Assembly (NCBI RefSeq): GCF_001653715.1
Contig: NZ_LWHQ01000090.1
Span: 1 to 52,960, forward strand
Source of the DNA: Methylobacterium platani
Lineage (GTDB): Bacteria; Pseudomonadota; Alphaproteobacteria; Rhizobiales; Beijerinckiaceae
Direction of reading: 5' to 3'
DNA length: 52,960 bases
A program made the position numbers and the translations under genes. The notes below the pieces were generated by a model. It made no database searches and was not told the origin of the DNA. It saw only the letters and a list, made by a program, of their open reading frames with translations. This document shows positions 33,246-41,004 of the stretch, piece after piece (position 1 is the first letter of the stretch; every line of letters starts with the position of its first letter).

Positions 33246-33290
33246 CGCCGCCCGGGGCGCGGTCTGCGCCGGGCGGCGCGCCGGGGCCGC

Positions 33291-33482
33291 CTACTCGGCG
33301 GCCTCCTCGCCCGGCAGGGTGCCCCGCCCCTCCTCGCGCATCAGCGCCCGCACCACGCTCGGCACCGCCTCGAGGGCGCCGGCCAGGGTCTCGTCGGCCA
33401 CGAACAGGCTCTTGATCTCCGGGCTGGTGATGCAGACGAGGCCCTCGCCGCTCTCCTCGACCCGCAGGGTGAACTGACGCAT
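33291..33482 (-). CDS. Small HicB/DUF1902-like protein
   Basis: A 63-residue protein whose first 45 residues (FTLRVEESGEGLVCITSPEI, then a VADETLAGALEAV helix) resemble the beta-alpha fold of HicB-type antitoxins or DUF1902. It lacks a DNA-binding C-terminus, and no HicA toxin gene is next to it. The acidic tail (GEEAAE) is short. The match is by eye and weak. It could be a solitary regulatory protein. Confidence 0.5.
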   Translation of the reverse strand: MRQFTLRVEESGEGLVCITSPEIKSLFVADETLAGALEAVPSVVRALMREEGRGTLPGEEAAE

Positions 33483-33629
33483 CGCTCGACCGCTCCCTCA
33501 CGCTCGGCTCCCATCGCCCGCGATGCACGAGACGGGCCAGCGCCGTGTGGCAACGCGGAGCGCGGCCATAAGCTCCACCGGGCGCAAGGGTATGCTGGCC
33601 CGAGAGGCTTAGCGAAGCGTGAAGGCAAG

Positions 33630-33719
33630 AAAAAAGGCCGCCCTTGCGGGCGGCCCGAAGTCTAGGGAGGAAACGCCCAAGAAGGGCAACGGGATCGCGA
33701 CGCCATCGCGGTCCCGCAC
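33630..33719 (-). ncRNA. Candidate trans-acting small RNA with exposed CCUCCC (about 90 nt)
   Basis: Read on the minus strand from about 33719 there are three structured parts. First, a strong hairpin (33715-33691: GGGA plus CGCGA pairing with TCGCG plus TCCC). Second, a small hairpin GCCC-TTCTT-GGGC (33687-33675), followed by an unpaired stretch containing CCTCCC (33670-33665). Third, an intrinsic terminator GGCCGCCC/GGGCGGCC (33655-33636) with TTTTTT (33635-33630). A good promoter precedes it. Sequence and layout resemble conserved Hyphomicrobiales small RNAs with anti-Shine-Dalgarno CCUCCC segments (suhB-motif-like). The family name is from memory and is not certain. Confidence 0.65.
33636..33655 (-). 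terminator. Intrinsic terminator of the small RNA
   Basis: A perfect 8-bp stem GGCCGCCC/GGGCGGCC with a 4-base loop. On the minus strand it is followed directly by six T residues. No minus-strand protein gene lies upstream, which is why I assign it to an RNA gene. Confidence 0.8.
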
Positions 33720-33725
33720 TGCAAC

Positions 33726-33753
33726 AAGATAGGAGTGCGGTGCCGGAACGCAA
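33726..33753 (-). promoter_or_regulatory. Sigma-70 promoter of the small RNA
   Basis: On the minus strand TTGCGT (33753-33748) and TATCTT (33731-33726) are spaced by 16 bases. The predicted start is near 33719. No open frame follows on that strand. Confidence 0.6.
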
Positions 33754-33858
33754 GGCGCGATTGTCGGCATCGTTGCCGCTTTTGCGGGCAGCGGCGCCGC
33801 GCCGCGCTCGACCGGAGCCCGCCACGGCCTAGGTTCGAGGACCTGACGGGGGTGCGGG

Positions 33859-35247
33859 ATGGCGATTCAGGCGGGGCGGATCCGGGTTCTGAAGGACGTG
33901 GAGCCGCGCGACGGCGCCTACGTGCTCTACCTGATGCAGCAGGGCATGCGCAGCCGCGACAACCCGGCGCTCGAATACGCCGTGGAGGAGGCCAACCGCC
34001 TCGGGCTCCCGGTCGTGGCGGGGTTCGGCCTGCTCGACAGCGGCGCCCATTTCCCCGAGGCCAATGCCCGGCACTACGCCTTCCTGCTCCAGGGGCTGGC
34101 CGACGCCAAGGCGGGCCTCGAGCGCCGCGGCATCGCCTTCGTGCTGCATCGCGCCACGCCCGCGAAGGCGGCGCTGAAGCTCGGGCGCAAGGCCGCGATG
34201 CTGGTCCTCGACCGCGGCTACCTGACGATCCAGAAGAGCTGGTACGCCGAGATCGACAAGGGGTTCGACGGCCGGCTGGTCCAGGTCGAGGGCGACGTGG
34301 TGGTGCCGGTCGACGTCGCCTCGGGCAAGCACGAATTCGCCGCCCGCACCCTGCGGCCGAAGCTGCACAGGACCTGGGAGCCCTACCTCGCCCCCCTGCG
34401 GGCCCGGACGGTCAAGCACCCGGCCGACGACCTCGGCCTCGAGAGCGACCTCGACGTCTCCGATCCCGACGGGGCGCTCGCCGCGATGACGCTCGACCGC
34501 AAGGTCGCGCCGGTCAAGCGCTTCCGCGGCGGCGAGGTCGAGGCCTATCGCCGGCTGGAGGCCTATCTCGCCGGGCCCTTCGCCGAGTACGGCACCGTGC
34601 GCAACCGGCCCGAGGCCGGGGCCGCCTCGCACCTGAGCCCCTACCTGCATTTCGGACAGATCTCGCCGGTCGCCGCCGCCCTCAAGGTGCAGGCCGCGAA
34701 GACCGGCGGCCCGGAGGACCGGGCGGCGTTCCTGGAGGAGCTGATCGTCCGGCGCGAGCTGGCGATGAACCACGTGAACTTCAATCCGGGCTACGACCGC
34801 TACGAGACCGCCCTGCCCGACTGGTCGCGCAAGGCGCTGGCCGAGCACGCCGACGATCCGCGCCCGCACCTCTACGACGAGGGGGCGCTGGCGGACGGCC
34901 GCACGCACGACGAGTACTGGAACGCCGCGATGCGCGAGATGCGCGAGACCGGCTACATGCACAACCACCTGCGCATGTACTGGGGCAAGAAGATCCTCGA
35001 ATGGTCGCCCTCCCCGGAAGAGGCGTTCGCGGTCGCCCTGCGCCTCAACAACCGCTACTTCCTCGACGGGCGCGACGCGAACTCGTTCACCAACGTCGCC
35101 TGGCTGTTCGGCCTGCACGACCGGCCCTGGGGCCGGCGCAAGGTGTTCGGCACCGTGCGCTATCTCGGGCAGAACACGCTCAAGAAGTTCGACGCAAAGG
35201 CGTACCTGGCGGCGGTGGACGCGCTGTGCCGGGCGGAGGAGGAGTGA
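33859..35247 (+). CDS. phrB: Class II CPD photolyase (deoxyribodipyrimidine photo-lyase)
   Basis: A 462-residue light-driven DNA repair flavoprotein. Class II features are seen: VLYLMQQGMRSRDNPALEYA at the start of the alpha/beta domain, SHLSPYLHFGQISP, ELIVRRELAMNHVNFNPGYD, and the C-terminal MHNHLRMYWGKKILEW and ANSFTNVAWLFGLHDRPWG. It splits cyclobutane pyrimidine dimers using reduced FAD and blue/near-UV light. ATG 33859 lies 139 bases after the predicted small RNA start on the opposite strand. The gene fits the light/stress theme of the region. Confidence 0.93.
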   Translation: MAIQAGRIRVLKDVEPRDGAYVLYLMQQGMRSRDNPALEYAVEEANRLGLPVVAGFGLLDSGAHFPEANARHYAFLLQGLADAKAGLERRGIAFVLHRATPAKAALKLGRKAAMLVLDRGYLTIQKSWYAEIDKGFDGRLVQVEGDVVVPVDVASGKHEFAARTLRPKLHRTWEPYLAPLRARTVKHPADDLGLESDLDVSDPDGALAAMTLDRKVAPVKRFRGGEVEAYRRLEAYLAGPFAEYGTVRNRPEAGAASHLSPYLHFGQISPVAAALKVQAAKTGGPEDRAAFLEELIVRRELAMNHVNFNPGYDRYETALPDWSRKALAEHADDPRPHLYDEGALADGRTHDEYWNAAMREMRETGYMHNHLRMYWGKKILEWSPSPEEAFAVALRLNNRYFLDGRDANSFTNVAWLFGLHDRPWGRRKVFGTVRYLGQNTLKKFDAKAYLAAVDALCRAEEE

Positions 35248-35314
35248 GCGGCCGGACCTCTTCCGGGCGGCCGCCCCGGTTGACCGCCCCGCCCCGCCGG
35301 GGCCATCAACCCGC

Positions 35315-36031
35315 ATGACCTCCCCCGCCCCTCAGGCGCCCTGGCGCGCCACGGTCCTGACCCTCTACCCCGAGATGTTCCCCGGCCATCTCGGCCTGTC
35401 GCTCGCCGGCGACGCGCTGGCGCGGGGCGCCTGGAGCCTGGAGGCGCGCAACATCCGCGAGCACGGCCTCGGCCGCCACCGGACGGTGGACGACACCCCG
35501 GCCGGCGGCGGGGCCGGGATGGTGCTGCGCTGCGACGTGCTCGCGGCGGCGATCGACGCCGCCGCCGGTCCCGGGGATCCCCGCCCGCGCCTGCTGATGA
35601 GCCCGCGCGGCCGGCCGCTCACGCAGGGGCGGGTCCGGGCGCTGGCGGAGGGGCCGGGGGTGATCGTCGTCTGCGGACGGTTCGAGGGCGTCGACGAGCG
35701 GGTGATCGCCGGGCGCGGCCTCGAGGAGGTGTCGATCGGCGACTACGTGCTGTCGGGCGGCGAGCCCGCGGCCCTGGTGGTGCTCGATGCCTGCGTGCGC
35801 CTCCTGCCCGGCACGATGGGCAAGCACGCCTCCGGGGTCGAGGAGAGCTTCGAGGGCGGCGCCCTCGAATACCCGCACTACACCCGGCCGCGGGACTGGG
35901 AGGGGCGAGAGATCCCGGACGTGCTCACCGGCGGCAACCACGCAGCCATCGCCCGCTGGCGGGCGGCGGAATCGGCCCGCATCACCCGCGAGCGACGCCC
36001 GGACCTCGTGCGGCCGGAGCGACAGGCCTAG
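35315..36031 (+). CDS. trmD: tRNA (guanine-N1)-methyltransferase TrmD
   Basis: A 238-residue SPOUT methyltransferase, normal length for the family. It shows LTLYPEMFPGHLG near the N-terminus, DDTPAGGGAGMV, the knot segments VIVVCGRFEGVDERVI and EVSIGDYVLSGGEPAALV, and the C-terminal PHYTRPRDWEGREIPDVLTG. It methylates G37 of tRNAs with S-adenosylmethionine and prevents frameshifting. In most bacteria trmD sits between rimM and rplS; here its neighbours are photolyase and a Crp/Fnr gene. Confidence 0.96.
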   Translation: MTSPAPQAPWRATVLTLYPEMFPGHLGLSLAGDALARGAWSLEARNIREHGLGRHRTVDDTPAGGGAGMVLRCDVLAAAIDAAAGPGDPRPRLLMSPRGRPLTQGRVRALAEGPGVIVVCGRFEGVDERVIAGRGLEEVSIGDYVLSGGEPAALVVLDACVRLLPGTMGKHASGVEESFEGGALEYPHYTRPRDWEGREIPDVLTGGNHAAIARWRAAESARITRERRPDLVRPERQA

Positions 36032-36228
36032 GGCAGCGCCCGATCGCGCTGCCGCCGGACACCGCTCGAGGACCCGCGCTCCGGCCGGCGGCGAACTTTG
36101 CGTTGGAACACCGGAGGAGTATGCCGGAAAGACAACGCAGGTGAATGTCTGCGGCCGCCGGCCTTCCTACAGCGCTCCGGTCTCCCGGCGTCTTTCGCGC
36201 CGCATCATCCGGAACTCCGCCCGCCCCC

Positions 36229-37023
36229 ATGTCCGATTCCGCCCGCTACCTGCTGCACAGGCCCGAGATCCTGGAGGCCCTGCGCCGGGGCGAGGCGGCC
36301 CTCGACCGGGTGATGGGCGGCTCGGGGAGGCTCTACCCGGCCGGGCGCCTGCTGGTGGAGCCCGACAGCCCGAACACCACGATCTTCCGCCTGCGCAAGG
36401 GCTGGGTCGGCCGCCTGCGCACCCTCGAGGACGGGCGCAGCCAGTTCATCCTGATCTTCCTGCCCGGCGACCTGTTCGCGGTCAAAAGCCTGTTCGTCAC
36501 CCACAGCCCGGACGCGGTCCAGGCCCTGTCCGAGGTGCTGGTCGAGCAGGTCGACCACCGCACCCTGCGCGAGGCCTACGAGCGCGACCCCGACCTCGCC
36601 ACCCGGTGCATGTGGCAGGTGATCGAGGAGGAGCGCCGGCTGCACAACTGGGTCGTCGGGCTCGGCCGCGGCAGCGCCGACGAGCGCCTGGCGATGCTGC
36701 TGATCGATTTCCGCGGCCGCCTGATCCTCGCCGGCGTGCTGCCGCCCGACGCCCTGGCCTACGACCTGCCGATGACCCAGGAGCAGATCGGCGACCATCT
36801 CGGCATCTCGAACGTGCACGTCAACCGCGTGCTGCGGGCGCTGCGCGAGGACGGGGTCGTCACCATGCGGGGGCGCCGGGTGACGATCGGCGACCTCGAC
36901 GCCCTGGTGCGGATCGCCGCCCCGCTCCTCGACATCTCCGAGCGCGGCCGCCGGGAATTCGTCGGCCCCTCCGAGGCGGCGGCCGGCGCCGAGGAGAAGG
37001 GGCGCGACGATGCCGGTCGCTGA
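36229..37023 (+). CDS. Crp/Fnr-family transcriptional regulator (2)
   Basis: A 264-residue regulator. The effector barrel spans about 25-130 (RLYPAGRLLVEPDSPNTTIF, SQFILIFLPGDLFAVKSLF) and the winged HTH about 175-235 (MTQEQIGDHLGISNVHVNRV). No Fnr-type cysteine cluster is present. I use ATG 36229. The frame is open upstream to ATG 36145, which is preceded by AGGTGA and directly follows a seven-codon mini-ORF (36121-36144), so the true start may be there. The stop region overlaps the next gene by 14 bases. Confidence 0.85.
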   Translation: MSDSARYLLHRPEILEALRRGEAALDRVMGGSGRLYPAGRLLVEPDSPNTTIFRLRKGWVGRLRTLEDGRSQFILIFLPGDLFAVKSLFVTHSPDAVQALSEVLVEQVDHRTLREAYERDPDLATRCMWQVIEEERRLHNWVVGLGRGSADERLAMLLIDFRGRLILAGVLPPDALAYDLPMTQEQIGDHLGISNVHVNRVLRALREDGVVTMRGRRVTIGDLDALVRIAAPLLDISERGRREFVGPSEAAAGAEEKGRDDAGR

Positions 37024-37291
37024 GGGCGAAGCGGAACGCGACGGGATGACCCGCGAGCACGCCGCCGCCGGCCAGGCGGCCCTGATGCTGGTCGAGAGCC
37101 TGATGCTGGCCCTCATCGAGCGCGGGACGATCCCGGCGGTCGAGCTGATCGACGCGGTGGAGACCGTGATCGAGACCAAGCGCCGGATCGCGGCGGACGG
37201 GCACGAGCCGGAGACGGCCCGCCTCGCGGCCGGCATGCTCGCCACCATCGCCAACAGCCTCGCGGCGGCCGGGACCGGCACGCCGGACTGA
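37010..37291 (+). CDS. Hypothetical protein (93 aa)
   Basis: A small, mainly helical, Ala/Glu-rich acidic protein of unrecognised family. The central part (AALMLVESLMLALIERGTIP, then a VIETKRRIAADG helix) suggests a four-helix or coiled-coil fold. Its ATG lies inside the last codons of the Crp/Fnr gene (14-base overlap), which implies cotranscription and perhaps a functional link to that regulator. An internal ATG at 37046 is possible. Confidence 0.7.
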   Translation: MPVAEGEAERDGMTREHAAAGQAALMLVESLMLALIERGTIPAVELIDAVETVIETKRRIAADGHEPETARLAAGMLATIANSLAAAGTGTPD

Positions 37292-37368
37292 TCGCCGTTG
37301 GCGCTTGCCCCTGGCGCCGGAGCCGGGGCGCCCGTATCGCTGAGGGCGGACCCACCGGAGCCCGCCCC

Positions 37369-38250
37369 TTGATCCCCCTGATCCCGCGCCGCCTCGCCCT
37401 CGGTCACCCGCTCGGCCGCTCGGCCGTCCTTCGCTCGGCCGTTCTCGCCCTGCTGGCCCTCCCGCCCGTCCTCGCCCGGCCCGCGGCGGCGCAGGACCGG
37501 ACGATCACGCTCGCCTCCACCACCTCCACCGAGCAGTCGGGCCTGTTCGGCCACCTGCTGCCGATCTTCCAGCGCGAGACCGGCATCGCGGTCCGCGTCG
37601 TCGCGGTCGGCACCGGCCAGGCGCTCGCGATCGGCGCCAAGGGCGATGCCGACGCGCTCCTCGTCCACGACCGGCCCGGCGAGGACAAGTTCGTGGCCGA
37701 CGGCAACGGCATCGACCGGCGCGACGTGATGGCGAACGACTTCGTGATCGTCGGGCCGGGCGCCGACCCGGCCGGCATCAAGGGCGGGCGCGACGCCACC
37801 GAGGCGCTCGCCCGCATCGCCCGCGCCAAGGCGCCCTTCGCCAGCCGCGGCGACGACAGCGGCACCAACCGCACCGAGCTGCGGCTGTGGAAGAAGGCCG
37901 GCATCGACGCGCGCGGCATCGGCACGAGCTACCGCGAGCTCGGCCAGGGCATGGGCCCGACCCTGAACGCGGCCGCCGCGATGGACGCCTACACCCTGAC
38001 CGACCGCGCGACCTGGGCGAGCTTCAAGAACCGCCAGAACCTCGTGATCCTGGTCCAGGGCGATCCGGCCCTGTTCAACCCCTACGGCTCGATCCTGGTG
38101 AACCCGGCCAGGTTCCCGCAGATCCATGCCGCCGACGCCAAGGTCTGGCACGAGTGGCTGACCTCCGAGCGCGGCCGGGCGGCGATCGCCTCGTTCACGA
38201 TCAACGGCGAGCAGCTGTTCTTCCCCACCGGCACGATGCCGAGCCAGTAG
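37369..38250 (+). CDS. tupA: Tungstate-type ABC transporter substrate-binding protein (TupA-like)
   Basis: A 293-residue periplasmic binding protein. The signal peptide (ending near ARPAAAQ) is followed by the TupA hallmark TITLASTTSTEQSGLFGHLL, then VVAVGTGQALAIGAKGDADA and LLVHDRPGEDKFVADGNG. DDSGTNRTELRLWKKAGI contains oxyanion-contact residues. The start is TTG 37369, eight bases after GGAG. It converges with the permease gene, from which it is separated by 16 bases, so the two are not an operon. Specificity for tungstate over molybdate or sulfate is a family inference. Confidence 0.88.
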   Translation: MIPLIPRRLALGHPLGRSAVLRSAVLALLALPPVLARPAAAQDRTITLASTTSTEQSGLFGHLLPIFQRETGIAVRVVAVGTGQALAIGAKGDADALLVHDRPGEDKFVADGNGIDRRDVMANDFVIVGPGADPAGIKGGRDATEALARIARAKAPFASRGDDSGTNRTELRLWKKAGIDARGIGTSYRELGQGMGPTLNAAAAMDAYTLTDRATWASFKNRQNLVILVQGDPALFNPYGSILVNPARFPQIHAADAKVWHEWLTSERGRAAIASFTINGEQLFFPTGTMPSQ

Positions 38251-38266
38251 CCCCCACGCCGCTGCC

Positions 38267-38971
38267 TCACCCCTTGGGGAGCGCCGCCACCCGGTTGATG
38301 CCGAAGGCGGCGGCGCTCACCACCAGGGTCAGGCTCACCAGAACGAGCCCGAGGCCGAGCGCGAGAGCGAGGTCGCCGCGGCTCGTCTCGAGCGCGATGC
38401 TGGTCGTCATGGTGCGGGTGTAGCCGCGGATGTTGCCCCCCACCATCAGGATCGCGCCGACCTCGGCGATCGCCCGCCCGAACGCCGCCAGGAAGGCGGT
38501 GACGAGGGGCGCCGGCGCCATCGCGAGCAGGATCAGCGCCGCGTGCCCCGCCCCGACGCCGTCGACCCGCAGGGCGTCGCCGTACTCCGCCCACAGGGCC
38601 TCGCAGGTGCGGTGCGAGAGCGCCGCCACGATCGGCAGGGCGAGCGCCCCTTGCGCGATCACCATCGCGCCCGGCGTGAACAGCAGGCCGAGGCTCCCCA
38701 GAGGGCCCGAGCGCGAGACCAGCAGGTAGAGGACGAGCCCGACCACCACCGGCGGCAGGCCGAGCAGTGCGTTGACGACGACGAGGAGGGCGCCGCGGCC
38801 GGGAAACCGCGTCGCGGCGAGCAGCGCGCCGAGGGGGGCGCCGAAGCCGAAGCCGAGGGCGGCGGCGGTCAGGCTGACGCGCAGCGACAGGCCAACGATG
38901 GCGACGAGGTCGGCATCGGCCCGCAGGATCATCGCGACCGCCAGCCCCAGGGCGCGCCCGAACTCGTCCAT
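38267..38971 (-). CDS. tupB: Tungstate-type ABC transporter permease (TupB-like)
   Basis: A 234-residue inner-membrane protein with five to six hydrophobic segments. The permease EAA loop (ALRVDGVGAGHAALILLAMA) is followed by FGRAIAEVGAILMVGGNIRGYTRTMTTSIALE, characteristic of TupB/ModB-type permeases. It should partner the binding protein encoded convergently. No ATP-binding subunit (TupC) is in the neighbourhood. I start at ATG 38971, preceded by GGAGGAG on the minus strand; the longer open frame is an artefact. Confidence 0.88.
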   Translation of the reverse strand: MDEFGRALGLAVAMILRADADLVAIVGLSLRVSLTAAALGFGFGAPLGALLAATRFPGRGALLVVVNALLGLPPVVVGLVLYLLVSRSGPLGSLGLLFTPGAMVIAQGALALPIVAALSHRTCEALWAEYGDALRVDGVGAGHAALILLAMAPAPLVTAFLAAFGRAIAEVGAILMVGGNIRGYTRTMTTSIALETSRGDLALALGLGLVLVSLTLVVSAAAFGINRVAALPKG

Positions 38972-39113
38972 TCCGCTCCTCCTCGCGCCCCGTCCTATCC
39001 GGGCGGGCGCCGCCGTGCCATAGTGCCGGCCGCTCCCCCGGCTTCCGGCGCGCGATCGTCCCGCCACCCGTCTCTCCGTCGCCCGCCCGGCTCCTATGCA
39101 GGAGGGCTCCGTC

Positions 39114-39329
39114 ATGGGTCCGCCCGGCGAAACGGCGCTCGAGATGGCCCGGCGCCACGTCGTCGAGGCGGAGATCCGGGTCCTGCGCCAGCGCGCCCTG
39201 GTCTCGCGCCTTGATCCGGCCGGCGGGCGGGTGGCCGAGATGGCGCGGCGCCTGCTCGCCGACTTCCAGTCCGACCTCGCGGCGCACCGCGCCCACCTCG
39301 CCCGCGTCGCTCCGCCGCCGCAGGGGTGA
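39114..39329 (+). CDS. Small helical hypothetical protein (71 aa)
   Basis: A 71-residue hydrophilic protein that looks like one or two amphipathic helices (ARRHVVEAEIRVLRQRALVS and the following MARRLLADFQSDLAAHRAHL), compatible with a coiled-coil dimer. I use ATG 39114, seven bases after GGAGGG; ATG 39096 would overlap that ribosome binding site. It precedes the serC leader by about 50 bases. Function is unknown. Confidence 0.65.
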   Translation: MGPPGETALEMARRHVVEAEIRVLRQRALVSRLDPAGGRVAEMARRLLADFQSDLAAHRAHLARVAPPPQG

Positions 39330-39380
39330 CGCGGGGTCTTGACGGAGGATCTTGGCTGGCGCATCCGGGTCGGCGGGACA

Positions 39381-39417
39381 CCTCTCCCCACCGAGAGGCG
39401 CCCATCTGGAAGGATGG
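39381..39417 (+). promoter_or_regulatory. serC leader RNA element (two hairpins)
   Basis: Hairpin 1 is CCTCTC-CCCACC-GAGAGG (39381-39398) and hairpin 2 is CCATC-TGGAAG-GATGG (39402-39417), just 7 bases before the serC ATG. The serC Shine-Dalgarno (AAGGA) lies in the loop and stem of hairpin 2. The arrangement matches what I recall of the alphaproteobacterial serC 5' UTR motif, a conserved structure of unproven ligand. Confidence 0.65.
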
Positions 39418-39424
39418 ACACAGC

Positions 39425-40597
39425 ATGACGACGACCCGCCCCGCGGCGCGCCCGCGCGCGCCCTTCTTCTCGTCCGGACCTTGCGCCAAGCGCCCCGGCT
39501 GGACGCCCGAGGCCCTCTCCGACGCGGCGCTCGGCCGCTCGCACCGGGCGAAGCTCGGCAAGGCCAAGCTCAAGGAAGCGATCGACCTCACCCGCACGGT
39601 GCTGCAGGTGCCGGCCGAGTACCGCATCGGCATCGTGCCGGCCTCCGATACCGGCGCCGTCGAGATGGCGATGTGGTCGCTGCTCGGCGCCCGCCCGGTC
39701 GACATGCTGGCCTGGGAATCATTCGGCGAGACCTGGGTCACCGACGCGATCAAGCAGCTCAAGCTCGATGCCCGCGTCATCAAGGCGCCCTATGGCCGCC
39801 TGCCCGATCTCTCCACCGTCGACACCCGCACCCGCGACGTGGTCTTCACCTGGAACGGCACCACGTCCGGCGTGCGCGTGCCGGATGCCGGCTGGATCGC
39901 CGCCGACCGCGAGGGGCTGACGATCTGCGACGCCACCTCGGCGGCCTTCGCGCAGGACCTCGACTGGGGCAAGCTCGATGTCGTCACCTTCTCCTGGCAG
40001 AAGGTGCTCGGCGGCGAGGCGGCGCACGGCATGCTGATCCTCTCGCCCCGCGCCGTCGCGCGACTCGAGAGCCACGTCCCGGCCTGGCCGATGCCGAAGA
40101 TCTTCCGCATGACCAAGGGCGGCAAGCTCATCGAGGGCATCTTCCAGGGCGAGACCATCAACACGCCCTCGATGCTGGCGGTCGAGGACTACATCGACGC
40201 CCTGCGCTGGGCCGAATCCCTCGGCGGCCTCCCCGCCCTGCGGGCGCGGGCCGACCGCAATGCCGGGGTGATCGCCGACTGGGTCGCCCGCACGCCCTGG
40301 ATCGCCAACCTCGCCGAGGATCCGAAGACGGCCTCCAACACCAGCGTGTGCCTGGTGGTGAGCGATCCCGACGTGGTCGGGCGCGGCCCCGAGGCCGTGG
40401 CGGCGGTGGCCAAGGGCATCGCCACCGCGCTCGAGCGCGAGGGCGTCGCCCTCGATATCGGTTCGTACCGCGACGCCCCTCCGGGCCTGCGGATCTGGTG
40501 CGGCGCCACCGTCGAGGCCGCGGATCTCGAAGCCCTGACGCCGTGGCTCGACTGGGCCTTCGCCCAGGAGAAGGCCCGCCTGACGAAGGCGGCCTGA
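39425..40597 (+). CDS. serC: Phosphoserine aminotransferase
   Basis: A 390-residue PLP enzyme converting 3-phosphohydroxypyruvate and glutamate to phosphoserine. Seen are FSSGPCAKRPGW, the phosphate/PLP contact SDTGAVEMAMWSLLG, TWNGTTSGVRVP, the Schiff-base Lys in TFSWQKVLGGEAAHG and INTPSMLAVEDY. It belongs to the long alphaproteobacterial SerC branch. It is followed by serA after a 407-base gap containing a large inverted repeat. In serine-cycle methylotrophs this route also supplies serine, though no serine-cycle genes are in the window. Confidence 0.95.
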   Translation: MTTTRPAARPRAPFFSSGPCAKRPGWTPEALSDAALGRSHRAKLGKAKLKEAIDLTRTVLQVPAEYRIGIVPASDTGAVEMAMWSLLGARPVDMLAWESFGETWVTDAIKQLKLDARVIKAPYGRLPDLSTVDTRTRDVVFTWNGTTSGVRVPDAGWIAADREGLTICDATSAAFAQDLDWGKLDVVTFSWQKVLGGEAAHGMLILSPRAVARLESHVPAWPMPKIFRMTKGGKLIEGIFQGETINTPSMLAVEDYIDALRWAESLGGLPALRARADRNAGVIADWVARTPWIANLAEDPKTASNTSVCLVVSDPDVVGRGPEAVAAVAKGIATALEREGVALDIGSYRDAPPGLRIWCGATVEAADLEALTPWLDWAFAQEKARLTKAA

Positions 40598-40734
40598 CCG
40601 CCCACCATCGCCGTATCTTGGCGCCGGAGCCCCGCGGGAGCGGGAGCCGGCGTCGGCCGAGGCTTTGTTCTCCTGGCAGGCCGCGTCGAACGACATCTCC
40701 CGCCGCGCAAACGCTCTCGAGGTAGGCGCGGGAT

Positions 40735-40882
40735 CCCCTCTCCCGTGTGGGAGAGGGGTAGGGGTGAGGGTGACACGCCTCAGTGTGAATCGCTGAGCGT
40801 CGAGCTGGCAGCGGAACGGTTTAGGCTTCTTGCGGAACCGTAGCACCCTCACCCCTGACCCCTCTCCCACACGGGAGAGGGG
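40735..40882. repeat. Long inverted-repeat element between serC and serA
   Basis: The left arm 40735-40772 and right arm 40844-40882 are inverted copies over 38 bp, differing by one inserted base. Each arm itself contains CCCCTCTCCC...GGGAGAGGGG. The 71-bp core holds a further inverted pair (ACGGTT / AACCGT). There is no coding potential. This is a MITE/REP-like palindrome of a different sequence from the 10715/27485 family. I see nothing else in the 40598-41004 gap. Confidence 0.75.
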
Positions 40883-41004
40883 AAGCGCGCGTCCTCCGGG
40901 GCGTCGGCGCGAGCGGAGACGTGTGACGCGGTGATCCGTGTGCGAGCCCCCGGCCGACCCGCTCCCTCACGCGGGGCGATGGCGCGACCCCGTTCGAGGC
41001 CGCC

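Noticed and set aside
33733..33773. EcfG-type promoter GGAAC...CGTT upstream of the photolyase
   Set aside because: The spacing is about 21 bases, too long for the 16-18 expected, and the GGAAC overlaps the -35 region of the divergent small RNA.
40735..40882. CRISPR-like array or phage terminator pair
   Set aside because: There are only two arms and they are inverted, not direct repeats, with one core. No spacers or cas genes are seen anywhere in the window.
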